Assembly (NCBI GenBank): GCA_020633975.1
Contig: JACKCR010000002.1
Span: 2,418,001 to 2,482,000 of the forward strand
Reading direction: 5' to 3'
From: Candidatus Eiseniibacteriota bacterium
GTDB lineage: Bacteria; Eisenbacteria; RBG-16-71-46; CAIMUX01
Length of the DNA stretch: 64,000 nucleotides
Part shown: in pieces, positions 54,831 to 63,444 of the stretch
How the letters are laid out: each line of letters begins with the position of its first letter
Numbering within the stretch: position 1 is the stretch's first letter
Program-made: the position numbers and the translations under genes
The notes under the pieces: generated by a model
The model's database searches: none
Seen by the model: only the letters and a program-made list of their open reading frames with translations
Told to the model about the DNA's origin: nothing

Positions 54831-55172
54831 ATGTCCATGGGATCGATCGAGACCGGCCGGCACTACACCTGGGGCGGCAACTGCGACGGATGGCACCTCG
54901 CCGAGTCTCCGAATCTCAGCGTCATCCAAGAGCGTGTGCCCACCGGTTCCTCAGAAGTCCGTCACCTGCACAATCGGGCCGAGCAGTTCTTCTACGTGCT
55001 CCAAGGGACGGCGACTCTGGAGGTCGGCGGCAACACTCATGTTCTGCATGCCCGCCAAGGCTTCCACGTGGCCGCGGGGGTGCCGCACACTCTCAGCAAT
55101 GAACACGAGGAGTCTCTCGAGTTCCTCGTGATCTCGACTCCGCCCAGTCACGGGGACCGCGAACTCGCGTAG
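54831..55172 (+). CDS. Small cupin-domain protein
   Basis: 113 residues from ATG 54831 (a second ATG follows at 54837); GAAGGGAG upstream. Single cupin_2 barrel: EVRHLHNRAEQFFYVLQGTATLEVGG supplies the first metal motif (H-x-H, Glu), and GFHVAAGVPHTLSNE the second (His). It may bind a small molecule or metal. The partner is unknown. Confidence 0.85.
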   Translation: MSMGSIETGRHYTWGGNCDGWHLAESPNLSVIQERVPTGSSEVRHLHNRAEQFFYVLQGTATLEVGGNTHVLHARQGFHVAAGVPHTLSNEHEESLEFLVISTPPSHGDRELA

Positions 55173-55207
55173 CTGGGCGTCCGCGAATATGAGATGGACG
55201 TTTGCGC

Positions 55208-55236
55208 AGCTCTCCAGCAGCCGTCGCTGGGGAGCT
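55208..55236. terminator. Hairpin between converging cupin and GACC-repeat genes
   Basis: AGCTCTCCAGC (55208-55218), a 7-nt loop and GCTGGGGAGCT (55226-55236) form an 11-bp stem with one U-G pair. It is followed by ACGC, not T-rich. It lies between the stops at 55172 and 55261. Confidence 0.6.
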
Positions 55237-55260
55237 ACGCTAGTTCGTGCCGTGAACGTA

Positions 55261-58200
55261 CTACCGCACGAGGACGAGCTTCTCGATCCTGTGCGAAGTC
55301 TCGCCGGACTCGGCTGACACTGCGTCGATCCTCACGAAGTAGATCCCCGACGCCATCCGTCTGCCGTCCGATGCCCGTCCGTCCCACTCGGCCACGTACG
55401 CGCCCGGTCCCGTGAGGGACTCCTGGCTCCAGACTCGCGCACCAGACGGGTCGAAGACCTGGATCATGACTCTCGCTCCGAACGGCACCTGGTACTCGAG
55501 TCGCGTCGCGCCCGTCGAAGGGTTCGGTTGGATGCTGAGACCCAGGTCAGTGACACTCCCGCTCCCCGGCGTCAGGCGACGCGCGACGATCTCGAACTCG
55601 TAGTGGCCGGGTCCCAAGGTGAGTTCCGCGGTTTCCGCGGGACGTTCCGTCCCCCCGGAAGTTCGGAGTTTGATGTCCCAACCTTCCTGCACCCCACCGA
55701 GGAGGTCGACCGAGAGGGTTGCCGACTCCGCCTCGGACTCGACTACCACATGCCACACCTCTTCGTCCGCCCGCGAGGTGCGGAGTTCCTGGAAGAGAGG
55801 CTCCCCTGCACCGACGTGCGTCCCACTGCCGATCAGTTCGAGCTCCACCTTCGCACCGGGCGGCGCTGGCGGAAGGAACCCGATGTCGCTGCCGGTCGGG
55901 CTCTCGGTCTCGACGATTCCGAGCACCGCTGATCGCGTCTCGATGTCAGAGCGAACGATGACCTGCACCGCCCATTCCGGCGTCACGTCGAGGTTGGAGA
56001 GATCGCCCCAACTCGTCGCGAAGGCACTGGTTCCACCTTCCGAGCGCGCCACCGACTGGCTTGCTTCTGTGGACGGAATGAGGAGAGCGATCGCGGAGGT
56101 CGCAAGGCTCTTCACCCAACACCCGCTCCACACTGGCAGCGTGATGAGTTCGTTCTTGTAGGAACCGCCGCCGTCCGGATCGAAGGTTAGAATGCTGAAG
56201 GAGACCTTGCCTTCCGTGACCGCTTCAGAAAAGTCGAGCGTGTCCCCGTCCGCCACGACCCTCAGATGCGACCGGTCCAGCGTCACCGAGTAGGCGGCCG
56301 GGTTGCCGACCATGTTCCATCCCGGCCTCAGCGTGACGACGTAGTCGAGCGAACCTGCGAGCGGCTGGCGCGAGTCGCCCTGAACGGACCAACTGGACGG
56401 CGGATCGACCGCCCCGACCCAGTAGGCCTTTCCCGACTCGAACGCCGCGGGTCGCGTCGGACTCACCTGAACGTAGGCGTGGAGGGCAGGGTCGTACGTA
56501 CCCACCTTCCACTTGTCGCCGGTGGGATCACCGAAGGTCTCGACCAGATCGTCGTAGTAGGTGAACCGTCCATCGACGAGCACCGGCGCGGCGACCATGC
56601 TCCAGGATCCGGCGAGAAGCCGCGGCCCCGCGACCTCGTGCCCGACGGTCTGGAAGCGGATCGGATTGGTGGGAGACCCAACGCCGATCTGTCCGTTCAG
56701 GACGAGGTGATACTCGAGGCCTCGTTCGGTGTAGTGCGCTTCGTTGAACTGCGCACGCCACACACCGTCCGTACCTTGAGTCCAAGTGGAGATGCGCCTG
56801 TAGCTCTCTTCCCCGCCCATCCGGTAGTAGCAGTCTACTGACCTGATGAAGGAAGGCAGAGTGAACGCCCAGCTGCGGGCGCCTTCGGTGCCTTCCAAAC
56901 CGAGGTCGACGTTCGGCACGAGATCGCACGGGTGCGGATCGCAGCCCGTATCGGCGCCGAGGAAGTCGCCACCGCTCGCATCGCACTCGGTACTGAGCAC
57001 GATGGCACAGGCGCCCTCTTCATCACAGCAAGCGCCGCTCGTGGGCTGTGGGCACGGGTTCGGATCGCAGACCGTATCGTCGCCTCCATACGTGCCGCTT
57101 CCGTTCTCGCAGTCGGCTTGCGACTCCACGGAACAGGACCCCGTCGAAGCGCAACAAGCCCCGGTCGCGGTCGGTTGCGGACACGGATTCGGGTCACACG
57201 CCGTGTCGTCGCCTTCGTAGCTCCCTTCAGCCGTGGAGCATTCGGCGCTCGTCCGGATCTGGCAGGTTCCATCGGCGAAGCAACACGCACCTTCCGCGGG
57301 CGGCTGCGGACACGGATTCGGGTCGCACGCAGTATCATCGCTTTGGTAGCTGCCGTCCGCCGTGGAGCATTCGGCGTTCGTCAGGACCTGGCAGGATCCG
57401 TCGGCGAAGCAGCAGGCGCCGGTCGCTGGAGGCTGCGGACAGGGGTTCGGGTCGCACGCAGTGTCATCGCCGCGATAGCTCCCTTCGTCCCTCGAACAAT
57501 CCCCGCTCGTCGAGACTTCACACGAGCCGTCCTCGAAACAGCAGGCCCCTGTGGCGGGCGGCTGCGGACACGGGTTCGGATCGCACGTCGAGTCGTCGCC
57601 CTCATACGTCCCCGAACTGGCTCCGCAGGCGTCTTCCGTCGCGAGCGTGCAGGATCCGTCAGTGAAGCAGCAGGCGCCTTCGGCCGGCGGCTGCGGGCAC
57701 GGGTTCGGGTCACAGTCTGACTCGTCGCCCTGATAGGTTCCTGACTCGGTGCCGCACTGCGCCTCGGTGCGGACGGCACACATCCCGTCCGCGAAGCAGC
57801 ACGCGCCTTCGGCCGCCGGCTGCGGACATGGGTTCGGATCGCAGTTCGTGTCGTCGCCCTCGTACGCACCGCCTGCGGAGTCACACGCAGCCTCGGTACC
57901 GACGCTGCACGACCCATCTGCGAAACAGCACGCGCCTTCTGCAGGTGGCTGTGGGCACGGATTGGGGCTGCAGACGGTGTCGTTGCCCTCGTAGCTGCCC
58001 GATGCACCTGTGCACTGTTCTGTCGTCGAAACGGTGCAGGAGCCGTCCGTGAAGCAGCAAGCGCCCTCTGGCGGTGGCTGCGGGCAAGGGTTCGGTGAGC
58101 AGACGGTACCGTTTCCTTGATAGACGCCGGTCGCCGCGTCGCACTCGGCCGTCGTCCGGATGAGGCAGCTTCCGTCGGAAAGGCAGCACCCACCGGTCGG

Positions 58201-60267
58201 GTCCGGACACGGGTCCGGCGAACAGGCTACGTTGTCGCCCTGGTAGGTACCGCTCGCGGTGGTGCACTCGTCGCTCGTGACGAACGCGCAGGTTCCGCTC
58301 GCGAGACAGCACGCGCCACTCGGGTCGGGGCAGGGGTTCGGATTGCAGACGACGTTGTTCCCCTGATACGAACCGGAGAGGTCGACGCATGCCACGAGGG
58401 TCATCACCGAACACGTTCCGTTCGAGAGACAGCACGCCCCCGTCGGATCGGGACAGGGATCCGGAACACAAACAGCTCCGTTCCCCTGGTAGGACGATCC
58501 CTCGGCGGTACAGAGAGCAGAGGTCGTGACGAAGCACGAGCCATCCGAGCGGCAGCACGCCCCAGTCGGATCGGGACACGGATTCGGGCTACACGTCGTT
58601 TCGGCGCCGAGGTAGCTCCCACTCACGCCGACGCAGCCGTCGCTGGTGAGAACCGAGCATGTGCCGTTCCCGAGGCAGCAGGCACCTGTCGGCTCGGGAC
58701 ACGGATTCGGAGCGCACGTCGTTCCGTTGCCTTGGTAGCTCCCGCCCGAGCTGGTGCACGCAGACGAACTGAGGATCGTGCAGCTCCCCGCGGAGCTGCA
58801 GCACGCGCCCTCCGGGTCGGGACACGGATCGGGCGAACAGCTGGTGCCGCCGCCTTGGAACGTTCCACCCAATGTGGTGCATTCGAGGATGGTCACGAAG
58901 GAACACGAACCGTTGGAGAGGCAACACGCTCCCGGGGGTGGCGGGCACGGGCTCGGGCTACAGCTCGTGTAGTCACCTTTGTAGCTCCACCCCATCGAGT
59001 CGCAGTCGAACCCAGTCTCGATCTGGCACGTCCCACTGGGCGAACAGCACGCCCCCACCGGCGGCTGTGAGCACGGATTGGGGCTACAGCTCGATCCATC
59101 GCCTTGGTAGCTGTCGAAGTTGTCCCAGCAGTCGAACGAGGTGGCGATGTAGCAGAAGCCGTCGATCTCGCAGCAGGCACCTTCCGGTGGTGCAGAGCAG
59201 TTGACTCCGGCACAGCTCGACCCGTCACCGTAGTACGTTCCGCCGTAGGCCCAGCACGCGTCGTAGGTGATGACGGTGCACGTCTCGTTCGGGAGGCAGC
59301 ATGCGCCGACAGGACACGACCAGCTCTCGCACGTCGTGAAGTCGCCGTGGTAGTACTGGTCCGCGTTCAGGCAGTTCTCGTACGGAACGACGACGCAAGT
59401 ACCGTCCGGCTGGCAACAGGCTCCTTCGGAACCTCCCCCGGAGCAGCTCGTCGCGCAGTCCGTGTAGTCACCGGAGTAGGTTCCGCCCGCGCTCATGCAG
59501 TCGTCGTAGGTGAGCTGAGTGCAGCTTCCGCCGCTGAAACAGCAGGCGCCGAGGGGTGCCCCGCCCCCTCCGGGAAGCGCTTGGTAGCCCGACGTGCCGA
59601 AGCCTAGCGACGAGAATCCCATGATCGGATCGGTGATCGGGACCGCACTGTCGTCGTAGAAGTCCCCGCCCCCCAGCGGATGCCCGCCGAGCGAGAAGTA
59701 GGGCTGTCCGCTCAGTACGACACCAGAGAAGAAGCAGATCTCGACGAGCTGGGAACGTCGCGGCTGGTCGAAGTGGAACTTGATTCCCGTCGCGTCTTCC
59801 CACGGGAAGTTGCCGTACGGCTCGTAGGTGTCCGCGTCCCATCCCATCGCCCAGAGTTCCAACTGTGACTCGGGATAGTAGACGCCGAAGGAAACGGAAC
59901 TCAGGATCGGGCAGGCTTGGGTCGGAAACGCAGCGAATACCCACCACACCTGGGGGTCGAAGCCGTCGTGGGCATCCACGTTCGCCGCAGTGATCCCGGA
60001 CTGGCAAGACCCCGAGTTCGAAGGCGGACAGTCGGTCGCGAAGCCACAGTCGATACCGGAGAGCCCGATGTAGAACTCGTCGTCGGTGTAGACGATCCCG
60101 GTGTCGGTGTGGAGGATCAGGGTTCCACCCGCGTTGGGACCCGCAATGGCACGTCCCGACGAGAGAACCAGCGCGACGAGCGACGCGAGAATGGCGACGC
60201 CGGTGGCAAACCAAGCGGGGCGCGCAGCACGATGCGCCCCGGCCCACGATCCCTGCGGGTTCTTCAT
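55261..60267 (-). CDS. Giant secreted GPN-domain protein with 21 Cys-rich GACC repeats and FlgD Ig domain
   Basis: 1668 residues from ATG 60267, chosen because AGGAGG lies 9 nt upstream; the longer frame to 60645 has no export signal. A signal segment (about 20-42, ATGVAILASLVALVLSSGRAIA) ends before GPNAGG. Residues 43-235 are the GPN domain shared with 18583 and 50848. Residues 240-1114 are 21 tandem repeats of about 42 residues, each with six cysteines (GACC, C, C, C, PNPC pattern) separated by Pro-rich links. Residues 1115-1590 are beta-rich. The end is an FlgD-type Ig domain (IQVFDPSGARVWSQ, GIYFVRID, EKLVLVR). With about 126 repeat cysteines, it must be folded outside the cytoplasm. Probably a long surface fibre or spacer; no enzymatic motif seen. 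Confidence 0.88.
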   Translation of the reverse strand: MKNPQGSWAGAHRAARPAWFATGVAILASLVALVLSSGRAIAGPNAGGTLILHTDTGIVYTDDEFYIGLSGIDCGFATDCPPSNSGSCQSGITAANVDAHDGFDPQVWWVFAAFPTQACPILSSVSFGVYYPESQLELWAMGWDADTYEPYGNFPWEDATGIKFHFDQPRRSQLVEICFFSGVVLSGQPYFSLGGHPLGGGDFYDDSAVPITDPIMGFSSLGFGTSGYQALPGGGGAPLGACCFSGGSCTQLTYDDCMSAGGTYSGDYTDCATSCSGGGSEGACCQPDGTCVVVPYENCLNADQYYHGDFTTCESWSCPVGACCLPNETCTVITYDACWAYGGTYYGDGSSCAGVNCSAPPEGACCEIDGFCYIATSFDCWDNFDSYQGDGSSCSPNPCSQPPVGACCSPSGTCQIETGFDCDSMGWSYKGDYTSCSPSPCPPPPGACCLSNGSCSFVTILECTTLGGTFQGGGTSCSPDPCPDPEGACCSSAGSCTILSSSACTSSGGSYQGNGTTCAPNPCPEPTGACCLGNGTCSVLTSDGCVGVSGSYLGAETTCSPNPCPDPTGACCRSDGSCFVTTSALCTAEGSSYQGNGAVCVPDPCPDPTGACCLSNGTCSVMTLVACVDLSGSYQGNNVVCNPNPCPDPSGACCLASGTCAFVTSDECTTASGTYQGDNVACSPDPCPDPTGGCCLSDGSCLIRTTAECDAATGVYQGNGTVCSPNPCPQPPPEGACCFTDGSCTVSTTEQCTGASGSYEGNDTVCSPNPCPQPPAEGACCFADGSCSVGTEAACDSAGGAYEGDDTNCDPNPCPQPAAEGACCFADGMCAVRTEAQCGTESGTYQGDESDCDPNPCPQPPAEGACCFTDGSCTLATEDACGASSGTYEGDDSTCDPNPCPQPPATGACCFEDGSCEVSTSGDCSRDEGSYRGDDTACDPNPCPQPPATGACCFADGSCQVLTNAECSTADGSYQSDDTACDPNPCPQPPAEGACCFADGTCQIRTSAECSTAEGSYEGDDTACDPNPCPQPTATGACCASTGSCSVESQADCENGSGTYGGDDTVCDPNPCPQPTSGACCDEEGACAIVLSTECDASGGDFLGADTGCDPHPCDLVPNVDLGLEGTEGARSWAFTLPSFIRSVDCYYRMGGEESYRRISTWTQGTDGVWRAQFNEAHYTERGLEYHLVLNGQIGVGSPTNPIRFQTVGHEVAGPRLLAGSWSMVAAPVLVDGRFTYYDDLVETFGDPTGDKWKVGTYDPALHAYVQVSPTRPAAFESGKAYWVGAVDPPSSWSVQGDSRQPLAGSLDYVVTLRPGWNMVGNPAAYSVTLDRSHLRVVADGDTLDFSEAVTEGKVSFSILTFDPDGGGSYKNELITLPVWSGCWVKSLATSAIALLIPSTEASQSVARSEGGTSAFATSWGDLSNLDVTPEWAVQVIVRSDIETRSAVLGIVETESPTGSDIGFLPPAPPGAKVELELIGSGTHVGAGEPLFQELRTSRADEEVWHVVVESEAESATLSVDLLGGVQEGWDIKLRTSGGTERPAETAELTLGPGHYEFEIVARRLTPGSGSVTDLGLSIQPNPSTGATRLEYQVPFGARVMIQVFDPSGARVWSQESLTGPGAYVAEWDGRASDGRRMASGIYFVRIDAVSAESGETSHRIEKLVLVR
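56926..59550 (-). repeat. 21-unit coding tandem repeat (GACC array)
   Basis: The array spans 2625 nt, about 125 nt per unit. Repeats 13-19 (towards the C-terminus) are the most alike, sharing CF-x-DG and D-PNPCPQPPA. Repeats 1-5 are diverged and differ in spacing. This gradient suggests recent duplication at one end. Confidence 0.88.
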
Positions 60268-60806
60268 CGATTCCAGCCTCCTACAGGAGCAAGCCCGCCC
60301 CTGGTCGGAACTTCGGCCAGTCCCGGCGAGATGCCCACCATTTGTCGAGTTCCCCGACATGAGGGGATTCGGACAGATCGTCGGAAGCCCCCTCTGAACC
60401 TGCCTGCGAACCGGCCAGCCGGCGGCCCACGAGCGAACCGCTGCTGCGGGCGGACGGGCGAGGCCCGGCACCGCGGAGGTGGAGCCGCGGACGCCAACTT
60501 GCTCTTGGGCAAGCCGTAGCGAGGGTTCAGGCACGCCAAAGCGAGAGTGCGGCGGAACGAGGCGACCGACCGACCCGCAATCGGGAGGATCTGGCGCGAG
60601 CCCTGTGCACCGGGCCGTTTGACCCGAGCCTGAGTCGATCCTCATGAAGTCGCGCCGAGAGGACGAAGCAACGAATGAGAAGCGCTGTCCCCGAAGGTCG
60701 GCCGAACCGACTCGTGGGAAGGGATCTACCCGGCCGCGGAACGCGAGTAGCCCGTTCCCGTCCGGGGAGGCGCAGGTCGCAACAACACTTGGAGCCCTTT
60801 CCGTTC
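60268..60806. other. Divergent region of 539 bases
   Basis: Lies between the GACC-repeat gene start (minus) and the kinase start (plus). Frames on both strands are open for long stretches but lack signals or motifs. It should hold both promoters. Nothing else recognised. Confidence 0.5.
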
Positions 60807-63434
60807 ATGCATCACCGGTTTCGCGGATTCGAGCTCATGGACCGGATCGGTTCGGGCGGGATGTCCACGATCTTCCTCGGGGTCCAGACCGCACTCGACC
60901 GCAAAGTCGCAATCAAGCTGCTCCATCCGGCGTTGGCTCACGACGAGCAGTTCATTGCTCGCTTCGAACGAGAAGCGAAGTCGGCTTCGAGTCTCGGTCA
61001 CCCGAACGTAGTCACGATCATCGACTTCGGTTCTGAGAACGGTGCGTACTACATCGTGATGGAACTGGTCGACGGTGCCGACCTCCGCAGCATCTTCCAG
61101 CGCTGTGACCGGATTCCGCCGGAGATCACTCTCGCAATACTCGAGGAGGTCTGTCACGGCCTCGAGGCCGCACACGAAAAGGGCATCGTCCACCGCGACA
61201 TCAAGCCAGGCAACATCCTCCTTTCGAGTGACGGTCGGGTCAAGATCGCGGACTTCGGCCTCGCGCGTCAGGTGAACGACTTCGATCGACTCTCGAACAT
61301 CACGATGACCGGAGCGATCGTCGGAACGCCCGCCTACATGTCACCGGAACAGCTCGCGGGCGCACCGGTGGACCACCGCACCGACATCTACTCGCTCGGT
61401 GTGATGGCCTATGAGTTCTTCGTCGGACAGAGACCGTTCCGCACCACACCATCCGGCGTAAACACCGAGGAGAAGATCCTCCGCGGTCCGATTCCGCCGA
61501 TGTACCGCGACGGAGCTCGACTCCCCAAGTACATCGTCGACCTCGTTTCGAAGATGCTCGCGAAGGATCCGGAGAAGCGGTTCAACGAGGTCGGAGAACT
61601 CCTTCGTGCCGTCGAGAACGCGATGGAGCAGATCGACGACTCCGGCCAGCTCCTCAAGCACCGACGCGACTACCTCAAGCGGTTCGCTCAGGACCCTATC
61701 GCGTTCGCACGCGAACTCCGGAAGCGCCGGCTCAGCCGTCACCTCCGCCGCGCCGACCACTTCGTCGGGATGGGGCTCGAACGGATCAACGACGCCGTCG
61801 CGCAGTACTTGGCAGCGCTTCGAATCGACCCCGAGTGCACGACCGCCCTCGAAGCGTTGGAACGGCTGGAACGCGAGTACGGCAGATCGATCGTGGAGGA
61901 AGTCATCGAGGAGACGACGTCCGTCTTCTCGACTTCGGATCCCGAAGTCTCCATATCCGGCGCACTGCCCACCCAGCCCAAGGGTGATCCTCTGCTCGAC
62001 GAGATCGACTCGGGCGACGACCTGATCTCGGGCCGAAGCCTCTCTGGCCGAAGCCTCTCCGGTCGTAGCCTATCCGGCGACGGCAGCTCCGACTCCGAAG
62101 CAGATCCGCCCCACGGCGCGCGTCCGGATCGCGCGGGGTTTGCCAGCGATCCGACCGAGATTGCGCCGAGCGGAGCGGGCACCCCCCGTCCTGCGAAAAA
62201 CGGCGCTACCACGAACGACGCGACCCAAGTGGCGAAAGACCGCCCGCACCGGGTCCACCCCGACGTGGCCGCGAGTGGCGGAGCGAAGCCCGTCTGGGCG
62301 CGTCCCTGGATCTGGGTCGTCCTCGTCGTGTCCGTGATCGCCGTCCCGTCGTTCACGATCGGGCCACTCCGGCCCGGCGGACGCGTCACGCCGCAGGCAA
62401 ACGACACCGCAGAACTCGCTGGGCGTCGTAGTTCCGAACTCGACAGAGACCACTCGACGGTTGCAACTTCCGAGAAGACCGCTACCGCGACTGATCCGAA
62501 CGGACCGCAAGCGAATCAAGGCGACGCATCAGCTCCAGGCACGGCTTCGTCGACCAGTCACGCGGCGGCGGACGCGGGCGCTACAACTGAGCACGCGACC
62601 GGGACGAATGACGCGGCCTCGAACGGAAGAGACGGCGCAGCCCGGAGTGCGGGCGACGGCGCGACTCCGAAGTCGAAGGAGGCGACGTCTCAGGCTCCCG
62701 GCGCGAGCACGTCCAAGAAGGACGCAGCGGAGCCACACCGCGGAACCGACGCGACCAGTTCAACCGGCCCCGGCGGAGTGCGAGACAGCGAGACATCCAC
62801 CGATGGCGCAGGCTCGGTTCCGGCCAAGAACACGAACGACGCCAAGCCCGAGAGGGAGTCCTCGGCCAAGAACCCACCCGTCACGACACCACCGACAAGT
62901 GGCGGAGCGGCCCAGCCCAAGGCGGCCGAGAAGGCGCCGTCGTTGGGATTCATCGAAGTTCGGGTCGTCCCGGTGGCAGACATCTATGTGGACGGACAGC
63001 TGGCCGGGCGCAAGAGCCGCGTGGCGATCCAGCAGGCCGATCCGACCCGTCCCCACGTGGTCGAAGTTCGCCATCCGAGCTTCGGCGTCCACCGTTGGAC
63101 GAACGTCACCGCGGCCCGTGACACGACGCAACTGGTGCACAGGTACAGCTGGGGCGACGTCCGGGTGGAGTGGACACCGGCGGGCAACGTCGACCTCCGT
63201 TTCGATGATCTGATCCTCGGTGAGGTCGGTTCGTTCGCGCGCCAAGTGGCGGTGGGCGAACATCGGCTGCACCTCCGCCGGGAGGGGTACAAGATCGCGA
63301 GGGTCCAGATCGTCGACTCCGCGGGAACTCGAACCCTCTCCGGACCGGAAGCGGCCGGTGCACTGGCAACCTATCCCTTCGACGTGGCGGGCGGTCAGAC
63401 CGCTCGTGTGGTCGTGGCATTCGAGAAGCAGTAA
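60807..63434 (+). CDS. Transmembrane Ser/Thr protein kinase with PEGA-like C-terminus
   Basis: 875 residues from ATG 60807 (MHHRFRGFELMDRIGSGGMS). Kinase domain about 1-275: glycine loop GSGGMSTIF, AIK, HRDIKPGN, DFGLAR, GTPAYMSPEQ and HRTDIYSLG. A helical TPR-like stretch follows (about 310-370). Then comes a Ser/Asp-rich linker containing three 15-bp repeats (LSGRS), a membrane segment near residues 498-517 (WIWVVLVVSVIAVPSFTIG), a long Ala/Thr/Asp linker, and a C-terminal region (about 710-875) with PEGA-like strands (GFIEVRVVPVADIYVDGQLAG). The next gene starts 10 nt after the stop, so they are one operon. Confidence 0.9.
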   Translation: MHHRFRGFELMDRIGSGGMSTIFLGVQTALDRKVAIKLLHPALAHDEQFIARFEREAKSASSLGHPNVVTIIDFGSENGAYYIVMELVDGADLRSIFQRCDRIPPEITLAILEEVCHGLEAAHEKGIVHRDIKPGNILLSSDGRVKIADFGLARQVNDFDRLSNITMTGAIVGTPAYMSPEQLAGAPVDHRTDIYSLGVMAYEFFVGQRPFRTTPSGVNTEEKILRGPIPPMYRDGARLPKYIVDLVSKMLAKDPEKRFNEVGELLRAVENAMEQIDDSGQLLKHRRDYLKRFAQDPIAFARELRKRRLSRHLRRADHFVGMGLERINDAVAQYLAALRIDPECTTALEALERLEREYGRSIVEEVIEETTSVFSTSDPEVSISGALPTQPKGDPLLDEIDSGDDLISGRSLSGRSLSGRSLSGDGSSDSEADPPHGARPDRAGFASDPTEIAPSGAGTPRPAKNGATTNDATQVAKDRPHRVHPDVAASGGAKPVWARPWIWVVLVVSVIAVPSFTIGPLRPGGRVTPQANDTAELAGRRSSELDRDHSTVATSEKTATATDPNGPQANQGDASAPGTASSTSHAAADAGATTEHATGTNDAASNGRDGAARSAGDGATPKSKEATSQAPGASTSKKDAAEPHRGTDATSSTGPGGVRDSETSTDGAGSVPAKNTNDAKPERESSAKNPPVTTPPTSGGAAQPKAAEKAPSLGFIEVRVVPVADIYVDGQLAGRKSRVAIQQADPTRPHVVEVRHPSFGVHRWTNVTAARDTTQLVHRYSWGDVRVEWTPAGNVDLRFDDLILGEVGSFARQVAVGEHRLHLRREGYKIARVQIVDSAGTRTLSGPEAAGALATYPFDVAGGQTARVVVAFEKQ
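62028..62072 (+). repeat. Three 15-bp in-frame repeats in kinase linker
   Basis: Units at 62028, 62043 and 62058 encode SGRSL three times, in the disordered linker before the membrane segment. Confidence 0.75.
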
Positions 63435-63444
63435 GGAGGCCTTC

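Noticed and set aside
56926-59550. CRISPR-like array
   Set aside because: Repeats are coding, about 125 nt, contiguous and in frame, without spacers.
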